A stretch of DNA of 9,539 nucleotides from Candidatus Woesearchaeota archaeon (GTDB lineage: Archaea; Nanobdellota; Nanobdellia; Woesearchaeales; GW2011-AR4): assembly GCA_016185815.1 (NCBI GenBank), contig JACPMT010000004.1, forward strand, positions 1 to 9,539, read 5' to 3'. The notes below the pieces were generated by a model that did no database searches, was not told the DNA's origin, and saw only the letters and a program-made list of their open reading frames with translations. Below, in pieces: positions 1 to 7,044 of the stretch (its first letter is position 1; every line of letters begins with the position of its first letter). The translations under genes were made by a program, and so were the position numbers.

Positions 1-35
1 AAAATGACGCAAAAGACATTGCATACGATATAAGC

Positions 36-474
36 TCATTTCGTTTCATTTTCCAAACCCCTTATATTGCGCTCAAGCTCGTTAAACAGCTCCAACGCCT
101 TCTTCACTTCGCTTTCTGGTCTCTTGGAGCCATAAGTTAATTTTTCGCACAAAAGTTCAAGTTCTACTATTTTGCTTACAATGTGGTTTTTATTTTGGAA
201 AGTCGGGATTTTATCGATAGATTTATTGCTCTTGAACCACCTATGGTTGATTTGCTTTCCAGGGCTTATTTTCCCTTTTTTTAACAGATATATTGACAGC
301 AAGTCTATTATGGCTCTTGAGGCGTGCAATCCTATCGTCCTCTGAGATTTTTCTATACCTTTAACTTCCAACGCCCATCTAAATATAGTTTCCTTATGCT
401 CGGTAAATGATTCCTCGTCTAAATATAGTTTCCTTATGCTCGGTAAATGATTCCTCGTGTTCTTCTATTCTCAT
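36..474 (-). pseudogene. HEPN-like small helical protein, frameshifted by a 40-bp tandem duplication
   Basis: The intact downstream part (36-371) can be read from a TTG codon as 111 residues, but the true start is very probably the ATG at 474-472. From it the frame reads MRIEEHEESFTEHKETIF, then leaves the conserved frame and stops at 396-394 because a 40-bp segment is present twice. Removing one copy gives a continuous 132-aa protein, which shows the duplication is recent. The product is helix-rich, with an R-x4-H motif (RTIGLH), a run ASRAIIDLLSIYLL, the signature NHRWFKS and a charged C-terminal helix. This resembles small archaeal HEPN proteins, which often act with a nucleotidyltransferase in toxin-antitoxin pairs. 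The family call rests on memory of the pattern and is uncertain; no partner gene is visible in the 35 bases left of the stop. It could also be an assembly error rather than a true mutation. Confidence 0.6.
378..458. repeat. Perfect 40-bp tandem duplication (period 40, match 41 bp)
   Basis: Bases 378-417 are repeated exactly as 418-457, and the match extends one base further to 458. The unit begins TCTAAATATAGTTTCC and ends TTCCTCG. Forty is not a multiple of three, so the second copy shifts the reading frame of the leftward HEPN-like gene that it lies in. No base differs between the copies, so the event is recent, is kept identical, or was created by assembly. Confidence 0.95.
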
Positions 475-551
475 TTTATGTTAGTTTATATATAAAATTT
501 ATGTTAGTTTGTGACATATATTTGTTTATAACATAATTTTATGTTGGTTTA
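474..551. promoter_or_regulatory. Iterated TTATGTT(A/G)GTTT motif and TATA box upstream of the HEPN-like gene
   Basis: The 13-base motif TTATGTTRGTTTR occurs at 476-488, 499-511 and 539-551, always on the plus strand. Its core is also present inverted as AACATAA at 530-536, making a 7-bp inverted repeat with TTATGTT at 539-545 (2-base spacer). A leftward TATA-like tract (TTTATATA on the minus strand, 489-496) lies about 18 bases before the ATG at 474, between the first two copies. This arrangement suits an operator for repression of the HEPN-like gene. The spacing to the ATG is shorter than usual for a leaderless archaeal start, so the promoter call is tentative. Confidence 0.4.
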
Positions 552-587
552 TGGCATTTTACTGGAATTGTTATTTTCTTTTTCATT

Positions 588-1004
588 TTATTCACTGTTT
601 TCGTTTATTAAAACGCTGCTAAGCACATATCCGATGTTCCCGTTATCATCAATGTAAATATTCCTGTTTTCATAGGTTTCATCATGGGAGTTGACTATGG
701 CAATTGCAGGCCTTGACTCGTCATCTGTCCAGTATACAATCCCGTCATCGTCTATGAAGTAATTTCCCGGAGCCAGCGTTGACAGTGATTTAACTTCATC
801 AAATTCAATCAGATTTGATGGAATTATTTGGATGTTATTCTGCATTGCATCACGTCCATCATCTTCCAGCGCAGCAAACCCGGTTATCTTGTTTTCTTCG
901 CTGATAAATGACAATAAGGATATTGCCATAGCCAAAAATACGATAAGTACGCCAAAACCAAATTTTTCTCCTGTTTTATTTTTTGTTAGTTTTTTATTGT
1001 TCAT
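588..1004 (-). CDS. Small membrane-anchored extracytoplasmic protein (138 aa), unknown function
   Basis: I do not recognise a named family. Residues 1-14 are basic and polar (MNNKKLTKNKTGEK), residues 16-35 form one hydrophobic membrane helix, and the rest is acidic and likely outside the cell. Just after the helix is ITGFA (40-44); similar ITG/LTG motifs after an N-terminal helix are frequent in proteins of Woesearchaeota-like genomes, in my recollection. The ectodomain contains a short internal repeat, YFIDDDGIVYW (82-92) and IYIDDNGNIGY (116-126), which looks like two related beta hairpins. The start is the ATG at 1004; a TATA-like TATTTAAA lies about 18 bases upstream on the minus strand, shared with a rightward promoter. 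The 12 N-terminal codons are nearly duplicated before the 168-aa gene. It could be a lipoprotein-like or structural surface protein. Confidence 0.7.
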   Translation of the reverse strand: MNNKKLTKNKTGEKFGFGVLIVFLAMAISLLSFISEENKITGFAALEDDGRDAMQNNIQIIPSNLIEFDEVKSLSTLAPGNYFIDDDGIVYWTDDESRPAIAIVNSHDETYENRNIYIDDNGNIGYVLSSVLINENSE

Positions 1005-1010
1005 TTTGTG

Positions 1011-1026
1011 GCGAAAGGTTTAAATA
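1011..1026 (+). promoter_or_regulatory. Strong archaeal BRE/TATA promoter facing right
   Basis: GCGAAAGG (1011-1018) followed directly by TTTAAATA (1019-1026) is close to the ideal archaeal BRE plus TATA box. The expected start of transcription is about 25-27 bases past the TATA centre, near 1048-1050. No rightward coding frame follows, so the likely product is an RNA. The TATA core is also palindromic enough to serve the leftward 138-aa gene. Confidence 0.6.
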
Positions 1027-1047
1027 CTTCTACTCCATAATATGTTC

Positions 1048-1124
1048 ATTGAGGAACAGACCCTGACGAACCCCGCCTTTGAGGCGGTTAGTAGGCTTGA
1101 CGGGTCTACTTACTCAATCTTTCT
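1048..1124 (+). ncRNA. Candidate structured small RNA, about 71-77 nt, no known family
   Basis: The segment begins where the promoter at 1011-1026 predicts transcription to start. It can fold into three nested helices: ATTGAG (1048-1053) with CTCAAT (1113-1118), AGACCC (1058-1063) with GGGTCT (1102-1107), and CCGCC (1073-1077) with GGCGG (1083-1087) closed by a TTTGA loop. The region is about 58% G+C while its flanks are very AT-rich, the typical mark of a structured RNA in such genomes. Pyrimidine-rich CTTTCT follows and may end the transcript. UGACGA (1064-1069) and UUGA (1097-1100) flanking the inner helix vaguely recall C and D boxes (kink-turn), but they are imperfect. Its 3' end overlaps the last codons of the leftward 168-aa gene in antisense. 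It could instead be a 3' hairpin of that gene read leftward. Confidence 0.42.
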
Positions 1125-1612
1125 ATATTCAGTTTTGTGTCAATTATTAAGCTCAGCTTATATTCAACAGAGCCCTTTTTCAAATCGCTCTCCTTCACTA
1201 CAATAACATGTTCCTTGTGTGGAATCATATCTAATAATTTGGTGAATGCAATAAATTGATTGTTATCAATTGAGGCAAATATCTTGCAATTATCATATTT
1301 CTTAACAAAATCAACAATATCAATAAACATAGATAGATTGTCTTTTAATCCTTTAATCCTGCATTTAAGCAAGAATTGTTCAATTGAATTTTTTTCAAGA
1401 ATTCTCTTAACTGATTGAATGTATGCTTTTTTATTCTTTATATCTTTGTAATGGTGGAGTTTAGTTATTCTTGGGAGCAAATCTGGAATTTTTTCATTTT
1501 GAATTATAATGTAACCAACCAAACTTTCCGAATAGTCAAGATAAATATAGTAATCAATATTTCTTTTTTGCTTTCTCTCCTTTTGCTCCATTTTTAGTTC
1601 TATTTTATTCAT
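1106..1612 (-). CDS. Conserved-looking 168-aa protein, possibly RNase H-like fold; function unknown
   Basis: A soluble, lysine-rich protein without signal or membrane segments. The order of elements recalls an RNase H-like fold: a first strand with an acidic residue (YYIYLDYSESLVGYII, D26), a helical middle (60-107), a strand with an aspartate (IFASIDNNQF, D116), then IPHKEHVIVVKESDLKKGS and a last strand with aspartate (LSLIIDT, D158). DUF3800-type proteins have a comparable plan, but I cannot confirm membership and the catalytic role is speculative. The start chosen is the ATG at 1612; the ATG at codon 8 is possible. The start overlaps the stop of a 13-codon upstream ORF by ATGA, and ACAGGA just before it may serve as a weak ribosome binding site. 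It lies 49 bases after the 1015-aa gene on the same strand and may be read from it. Confidence 0.65.
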   Translation of the reverse strand: MNKIELKMEQKERKQKRNIDYYIYLDYSESLVGYIIIQNEKIPDLLPRITKLHHYKDIKNKKAYIQSVKRILEKNSIEQFLLKCRIKGLKDNLSMFIDIVDFVKKYDNCKIFASIDNNQFIAFTKLLDMIPHKEHVIVVKESDLKKGSVEYKLSLIIDTKLNIERLSK

Positions 1613-1650
1613 TTTCCTGTTTTATTTTTGATTAATCTTGTATTGTTCAT
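1609..1650 (-). CDS. 13-codon upstream ORF, relic copy of the 138-aa gene start or leader peptide
   Basis: The minus strand from the ATG at 1650 reads MNNTRLIKNKTGK and stops with TGA at 1611-1609, overlapping the ATG of the 168-aa gene (ATGA). The peptide closely matches the beginning of the 138-aa membrane protein, MNNKKLTKNKTGE. At DNA level 31 of the first 36 bases agree with 1004-969. It may be a relic of a duplicated gene start now left as a leader, and the stop/start overlap would allow translational coupling. Translation is unproven. Confidence 0.4.
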   Translation of the reverse strand: MNNTRLIKNKTGK

Positions 1651-1661
1651 TTTTTGTTTAT

Positions 1662-4600
1662 TCAGTCATTTTTTTCCAGTCTTGCGCAATAATCCGTCCT
1701 TATTGTGAAGCCAGTGTCAATTATGTCTTTGACGTTTTGTGCGGCATCGCCAACTAAATTTAGTAACCTTAAGCCTCTGCAAGTCTGATAGCCTAAAATA
1801 TCTCTAGGAATAAAGAGGAACCCACTACAAAGTACAGAAGCTGCAATTCCCAAGGCAGCAAACGGGTTTGATAAAGAGTTTTTAATCAAACCCATAAAAT
1901 GATCAAATAATGCAGTGTATGGAATTAATGCAAATATCTCGCCAGTTACATATTTGCAAGTTGAATAAGCTTTTTGGTCTTCGCAAGCTGTAATGGGAAT
2001 GCCCTCTTTGCCTACAGCATTTTGAAGGCAGTCAGCGTATAAGCATTTAATCTGCCTGTATTTATCTAAGCCATAAACTATTCCAGGCAGGCAGGCAAAT
2101 AACGTAGCAACAACGAGATTACTTTCAGGCTTCATGTAACTGCTTAATGGTTTATCGAGATAATTCTGTGCACCAAAACCCAAGCCAACAATTTCATTTT
2201 TATTTATAAAATTTTGAACAATAGGCCCCCATAATATTGTTTGCTTGCATGTCACATAATCACAAAAATAATTAAGACCTTTTTTTGCTGCATCTACAGT
2301 CTGGGAACCACCTTCAACATTTACTCCCACTTTAACAGCTTGAGTATAAATAACACTACATAGCCCTATTGCTTCACCAATACCAGATAACGAGCAGCTA
2401 ACTTCAGTACCTTTTATTATAGCATATGCAATATATAATATTGCAACTATCGTGTAAATCGTATTAATCAACTGGCATATCTTCTTGGCATAGAAAATAA
2501 ATTTGTTAAGCGTGCTAATCAATTCCCAAATCCCTTCAGCGTCTTTCTTGGCTTCGTCTATCTTGTCTTTTACCTCTTCGCTTAGCTCTCCCAGCGGCAA
2601 GTTGAAGAATTCAAGGTTTATGTTTACATTCTCAACCTCAGGATTTTTTGTGACAGTGCTGGTGTTCCCGATCTTGGAGAAAATGTCCAGTGAGCAGCTT
2701 AGGTTCACACTGTTAACGCTTAGCTCGCCTTTGATTAAGGTTATTTTTATGACAGGCGACGTGCTTCCTGCCTCTGTGTTGAAAGTCTCGGTATTTTGAA
2801 CTACAGAACTGCCGCCAGTGCACTCAGCTTCCCCGATAGAAACTGTTGATACAGCTTTTGTAGTGGATTTCTGCTTTAAGCTCACTTGGCAGTAGCTTCT
2901 CTGGCTTATCAGCGGGCCAAGAGACCTGTCAATTGTTTTTGGCGTGCAGGAAACTGTATTTGACCAAAAGTCAGGCGCAGTTGCATTCTCCAGCCCAAAT
3001 GTTTTCAATGCTTTTGTGACAATCAGTGAATTGCCGGCAGCATCGCTGAAGTTAAAGGTTATTGAATCTGAATCTTCAAGCTCTATGGCATCTGTAAGCC
3101 ACGTGCATAGCTGCTCGTCTGCCTGTATTTTTTCGCAGGAGCCGGCAACATTTGAAGCTCCGATTATGAACTTAGAAAAATCAGCAGCTGCTGAAATATC
3201 ATTGTCATCTGTGAGGTTTGCAACAACGGATATCTTGTCGCCGATTTTGAAAAAGCCCGGAAATGCAGGGACAATGCCCCCTATATTGCTTATGTTTATG
3301 CCTGCCAAAACAGGAGGCTCGTCATCGATAGTCACATCAGCGAAAGTATCATTGCCTGCAGCGTTGCCCAAGGCATCGGTTGTGTCGCTTTCAATGGATA
3401 TTTTTGCTGTTTTTGAAGAGCCAAAGCCGACATTCTGCCATTCGCAGCTCCAGTCTATGTCTTTGCTGCAGCTTGCTGCTTCCAGCTCAGATCCGTCTAC
3501 ATGCAAAATAACATCGCCTTTGCTTAATCCAGTTACCTCATCAAAAGTTGCAATTACCGTATTGCCGCTTGGTTTTGCCAAAGACTTGCCGTCTGTCTCA
3601 GCATTTGTCAGCAGGGACAGCACAACAGGCCCATCATCGTCAAGCGTTAATGACTTGAGTATTGCGGCGCTTTCAGCATTGCCTGATGCATCGGAAGCAT
3701 TAATGGTGATTGTTTTGGTGCCTGCTGTTTCAGGGCTGTAGGAAACTGTCCAGCTGCATATATTCAGGTCATCTCCAACAGATTCGCATGAAGCTTTTGC
3801 CTTTGTCAGGTTCAAGTCAGGATTTAATGCCGAGAAATCAGCAGTCACAGAGCCAAAATCAAGGTCGCTTGCCGATATGTTTATTTTAACATCAACATCA
3901 ACTGCAGAAGAGGAAAATGTGCTTAGTCTTATGCCATTTCTTATTATATCAAAAGAGTCCTGCACAATGAGCGGGGCTGAGGTGTCTATGGTGAAAGTAA
4001 CTGAAGCGTCAGGAGAAACCTGGTCAAATCTGTCAGTTGCTTTTGCAAAAACAGAGTTTGTCCCGTCACTGAAGATTTCTGTATCTATTGATATGTTGGA
4101 TGCAAAATTGCACGTGCTTGTTTCCACATCGACATTCTGCTCAAAAATGCCTTCTAAATCAAAAAATTCTATGTTTTTTATTCCGACGCACAAGCCCGCG
4201 CATGACGGGTCATCGCATGCTGTATCCGCAGCTGAATAAGAAACAATTATTTTATCTGCAGAGGAAAATTCGCTTTTAGAGACACTCAAGTTTATTTCCG
4301 GGGCTTTATTGTCAACAGTGAAGCTGCCTGGCTCTGAGTCGTCAAGAGTTTTATTGTCTGTGAACAGGTTGATTGTAAACGGCTCTGCTATTGCCGTGAA
4401 TGCCTGCGTTCCATTTCCAGGGTATCTCAAGGTGCAGTCAGAGCCGTTGCTTATTGAAGGAACGCACTTGTCAAATTGGGTGCCGGAGCCCAGAACAACC
4501 TGGTCTTTGGTTATTGTGTCGCCGCTTATAAATGCTTGGACATTAAAAGTCAGAAAATCATCAAGCCTTGCAAAGTTCTCTATGCCATCGCTGCCCTTGA

Positions 4601-4709
4601 CTGTAACTTTGTTTATTGAAGCGTACACGCTTGTTGTGTAAAAGGGTATGGTAAGCACTAAGACTGCCATAAATGACGCAATAAACTGCAGATAGTTTTC
4701 TCTGCTCAT
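1662..4709 (-). CDS. Large surface protein: signal peptide, about five Ig-like domains, Cys-rich polytopic C-terminus (1015 aa)
   Basis: Residues 1-30 form a Sec-type signal peptide ending SVYA. About five beta-sandwich, Ig-like units follow (roughly 31-133, 134-243, 244-357, 358-461, 462-570), joined by linkers such as FTVDNKAPEI, FTIDTSAPLI, LTLDDDGPVV and VTIDDEPPVL. D-A-x-G-N turns occur at 445, 556 and, as DASGN, at 340, and each unit has paired cysteines. A further Cys-containing beta region spans about 575-690. After a charged helix (706-730) come hydrophobic stretches at about 746-767, 862-880, 922-940 and 948-967 with 13 cysteines after residue 740, so the protein ends in a multi-pass membrane module. 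Start: the ATG at 4709 has GAGG four bases upstream (4717-4714) and overlaps the stop of the 49-aa gene. I know similar unnamed proteins from DPANN genomes, but no function; adhesion or a cell-surface channel/scaffold are possibilities. Confidence 0.85.
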   Translation of the reverse strand: MSRENYLQFIASFMAVLVLTIPFYTTSVYASINKVTVKGSDGIENFARLDDFLTFNVQAFISGDTITKDQVVLGSGTQFDKCVPSISNGSDCTLRYPGNGTQAFTAIAEPFTINLFTDNKTLDDSEPGSFTVDNKAPEINLSVSKSEFSSADKIIVSYSAADTACDDPSCAGLCVGIKNIEFFDLEGIFEQNVDVETSTCNFASNISIDTEIFSDGTNSVFAKATDRFDQVSPDASVTFTIDTSAPLIVQDSFDIIRNGIRLSTFSSSAVDVDVKINISASDLDFGSVTADFSALNPDLNLTKAKASCESVGDDLNICSWTVSYSPETAGTKTITINASDASGNAESAAILKSLTLDDDGPVVLSLLTNAETDGKSLAKPSGNTVIATFDEVTGLSKGDVILHVDGSELEAASCSKDIDWSCEWQNVGFGSSKTAKISIESDTTDALGNAAGNDTFADVTIDDEPPVLAGINISNIGGIVPAFPGFFKIGDKISVVANLTDDNDISAAADFSKFIIGASNVAGSCEKIQADEQLCTWLTDAIELEDSDSITFNFSDAAGNSLIVTKALKTFGLENATAPDFWSNTVSCTPKTIDRSLGPLISQRSYCQVSLKQKSTTKAVSTVSIGEAECTGGSSVVQNTETFNTEAGSTSPVIKITLIKGELSVNSVNLSCSLDIFSKIGNTSTVTKNPEVENVNINLEFFNLPLGELSEEVKDKIDEAKKDAEGIWELISTLNKFIFYAKKICQLINTIYTIVAILYIAYAIIKGTEVSCSLSGIGEAIGLCSVIYTQAVKVGVNVEGGSQTVDAAKKGLNYFCDYVTCKQTILWGPIVQNFINKNEIVGLGFGAQNYLDKPLSSYMKPESNLVVATLFACLPGIVYGLDKYRQIKCLYADCLQNAVGKEGIPITACEDQKAYSTCKYVTGEIFALIPYTALFDHFMGLIKNSLSNPFAALGIAASVLCSGFLFIPRDILGYQTCRGLRLLNLVGDAAQNVKDIIDTGFTIRTDYCARLEKND

Positions 4710-4855
4710 CTTTCCTCGTCAACAATTATTTTTTGATTGACGGCAGCGTATTTTTTAACGCTTAATTCCTCTGACGGCTGCTGTGCATACAGCTTGATGT
4801 CATAAGACTCTGAAAATGCCCTTTTCATCATTACCGCTATCCTTACAAACTTCAT
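4706..4855 (-). CDS. Small coupled gene (49 aa), unknown function
   Basis: An open frame starts at the ATG 4855-4853 (MKFVRIAVMMKRAFSESYDI) and ends at TGA 4708-4706. It fills exactly the gap between its two large neighbours: its start overlaps the stop of the 730-aa gene by ATGA, and its stop overlaps the start of the 1015-aa gene by ATGA. This double coupling argues for a translated gene. The product is soluble and mixed in charge, without signal peptide or membrane segment, with a basic beginning and an acidic end (VDEER). No ribosome binding site is seen before it, in line with re-initiation. It may bind or assemble with one of its membrane neighbours on the cytosolic side; that is inference. 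The ATGs at codons 9 and 10 are alternative starts. Confidence 0.7.
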   Translation of the reverse strand: MKFVRIAVMMKRAFSESYDIKLYAQQPSEELSVKKYAAVNQKIIVDEER

Positions 4856-7044
4856 TTTTGGAATGTTGGTTGCAAAGCTACTTGGTATATTCTCGAGTAA
4901 TCCTCTATTTTGCCGATTTGCTCAATGTCTTCAATAACCCTGCTCTGCTCAGGGACATCTGCAAGGCCTATGCTTACTGCATAAAGCACAAGAGTGCCAT
5001 GGTTTTCAAGGTCGCTTGGCTTAATTGTAAAATTCAGCTTAAGCCCTCCTTCCGGAAACTTTTCCTGGCCAGGAGCTGATTTTTCGCCAAAATCAACCTT
5101 GGGAATGGTGAAGCACTCTTTTTCTCCAAAAATTCCTTTCTTGACGCACTTTTGCTTTTCTGGAATTACTATTCTTTCATCAAGCACCAAAGTGATGTCA
5201 GCAGCATAAGTGCCGGGAGCGATTTCCATCTCAGTCGATTGCCCTTCATAACTTGCGACAGAAGAAAAGTCCAGCTCATTCTCGCTGCTAACTCTTGTTA
5301 AAGTTACCGTGGCAGATTCTTTGCTGCTTAAGTCAGCAGGCGCATTGCTGAACTGCCATCCCTGGGATGTCTTGACTACATTTTTCTTTTTAATTACAAG
5401 GTTTTTTATGTAAATCGGCTGGATGCTGGCTTTCAAAGAACCATCGGCATTTAATTTCGTGTCAAACTCAATTGCTTTTCCGATATAGCTGTCCTTGACA
5501 ATGCTTACTGCCCCTCCCACAGCCACTGGAAATCTCTCAGTCAGGATTCCACCTGAATCTGTTGAGCCGATAAAGCAGCTTTCATCTATGATTGTGTAAA
5601 GCACATGGGCATCATCCACTGGCTTTTTGTTTGCCGCATTAACAACATTCACAGTAACATTCCCGCTTGTTCTTGCATCGCAAAGCAATGACCTTTCTGA
5701 TAAGGCAGCCCTCTCCAAAGGTATGAAATCAGCCGGCATTGCCTTGTTGTTTCTTATATTGCCTTCCAAAAAGAAATTGAAGCTGTAGCCCTGGCCGTTC
5801 AATGCAAACGGGTCTTGAACCTCAACCAAAACAGGAAATGACAAGTCGTAAGCGAACCTGTACTCCTGTATTCCAAAAAATGAAATAAGCGAGTTTGCAG
5901 AGCTTGGCACGCATCTTTCGCCATTGCAGTTCAAGTCAAAGTATGCCGGCCAGAAATCAAGGTATGTGAAATAAGCTGCCATGTCTTTAAAAGAGCTGTT
6001 TGCAACAGGAATTATTGTTGAATCATACAGCCTCTGCTTCAGCTCTGAGCCGAATATGTTTCTTTCATAGTTGTAGGTGCCGTCAACCTGAAACAATTGC
6101 ACATATGAAGAAAGCAAGCCTGTTATTTTGTCTTTGACATCGCTTTTCCGCCAGCTTGTTGTTGAGCCGAACTTGAACTGCATATCAGACATAGGCGGCA
6201 GTTTCTCCTTGTTTACGCCGGAAAATGCAACAAGCAGGTTTAACACATGCTTTTCAAGGTAGCGGTGCTTTATCTCCATGTTTGTTATTTTTGTAGCCAG
6301 GTCATACACCTTGTCAAGATTGACAGGAATTGTGACAGAAAACTGCGTTATTTTTGATTTTGTGTCCTGTTTTTCTATGTTTAGCGGGTATTCAACCAGC
6401 ACTGCAACATCACTTGAGGCAATAGTAACATCAGTCTTTATTTTTCCTGCTTCGCTTACAGTAAATCCCTGCTCAAGAAAAGGCTCAAAATTGTTCAAAC
6501 ATTCCTTGAACCTTGAATCAACATACCTCTCCAGCTGCTTTTCAATTGAATTATCGCTTTGCCTTAAGTCAGGCCTTTTTGAAGCGAACTTGCAGTCGCC
6601 TTTGCAGCTGTTTGCTGATTTCAAATGCCACCAATAGGGAATTTTCTGCTCGGAATTTTTTGAGAATGGAACGGCATCGCTTTCTGTCGGGTTTTGGGTT
6701 ATGGCAAAAGATTCTTTGTTTAATGTCTTGTCTGCAAAGCTTATGTAGCCCCCTTGCTGCCCTATGATTTTCAACCCTTCAACGCCAATCGAATATGCGC
6801 AGTCATTGGCGTAATTCTTTATTGGGTCAAATTCAACCGGAATCTGCTCCTGGACAATCCTTATTTCAGGCTCAAACGGCTTCGCAGCCTTCTGCGTTGA
6901 GTAGAAAAAGATGGCTCCGCCTATGACAATGAGTATCCCTATTAACATAAAAATTGTTGTTTGGGCTTTCCGAGAAAATTTACAAAATTTTCTGGACATC
7001 AAAAATCTTTTATTTTTGCTTGTTTTGTTTGAATTATTTTTCAT
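4852..7044 (-). CDS. KAQ/NDC membrane-anchored surface protein with carboxypeptidase-regulatory-like domain (730 aa)
   Basis: The N-terminus is strongly basic (1-26), then KAQTTIFMLIGILIVI begins a single membrane helix (about 29-49). KAQ before a hydrophobic run resembles archaeal class III (pilin-like) signal peptides, in which the peptide is cut before Q, but the usual glutamate at +5 is absent. Outside the membrane there is a conserved-looking block NDCAYSIGVEGLK (80-92) with GQQGGY (95-100), then PYWWHLK (136-142). This block recurs in the partial gene at 8837, so the two are paralogs. Residues about 458-520 look like a carboxypeptidase regulatory/transthyretin-like beta sandwich (VTVNVVNAANKKPVDDAHV), followed by another beta region. 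Cysteines are spread in pairs (147/151, 373/378, 633/644). The ATG at codon 16 is an alternative start. It heads the coupled set with the 49-aa and 1015-aa genes. Exact role unknown. Confidence 0.85.
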   Translation of the reverse strand: MKNNSNKTSKNKRFLMSRKFCKFSRKAQTTIFMLIGILIVIGGAIFFYSTQKAAKPFEPEIRIVQEQIPVEFDPIKNYANDCAYSIGVEGLKIIGQQGGYISFADKTLNKESFAITQNPTESDAVPFSKNSEQKIPYWWHLKSANSCKGDCKFASKRPDLRQSDNSIEKQLERYVDSRFKECLNNFEPFLEQGFTVSEAGKIKTDVTIASSDVAVLVEYPLNIEKQDTKSKITQFSVTIPVNLDKVYDLATKITNMEIKHRYLEKHVLNLLVAFSGVNKEKLPPMSDMQFKFGSTTSWRKSDVKDKITGLLSSYVQLFQVDGTYNYERNIFGSELKQRLYDSTIIPVANSSFKDMAAYFTYLDFWPAYFDLNCNGERCVPSSANSLISFFGIQEYRFAYDLSFPVLVEVQDPFALNGQGYSFNFFLEGNIRNNKAMPADFIPLERAALSERSLLCDARTSGNVTVNVVNAANKKPVDDAHVLYTIIDESCFIGSTDSGGILTERFPVAVGGAVSIVKDSYIGKAIEFDTKLNADGSLKASIQPIYIKNLVIKKKNVVKTSQGWQFSNAPADLSSKESATVTLTRVSSENELDFSSVASYEGQSTEMEIAPGTYAADITLVLDERIVIPEKQKCVKKGIFGEKECFTIPKVDFGEKSAPGQEKFPEGGLKLNFTIKPSDLENHGTLVLYAVSIGLADVPEQSRVIEDIEQIGKIEDYSRIYQVALQPTFQK

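Noticed and set aside
1..35. Possible end or start of a neighbouring gene at the left edge
   Set aside because: Short open frames exist on both strands, but 35 bases are too few to support any call.
1058..1107. Bacterial-type intrinsic terminator or tRNA
   Set aside because: No U-run directly follows the stem, the internal loop is large, and there is no tRNA arm pattern such as the T-loop GGTTC-A-TC; an archaeal promoter directly precedes it.
1415..1597. Rightward 60-codon hydrophobic frame opposite the 168-aa gene
   Set aside because: The hydrophobicity comes from reading lysine/isoleucine-rich AT codons in reverse; no promoter or start signal supports it.
2944..3741. Rightward 265-codon open frame inside the 1015-aa gene
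   Set aside because: It is antisense to Ig-like coding sequence, rich in Ser/Ala/Val as expected from the opposite strand of such a gene, and has no promoter or domain pattern.
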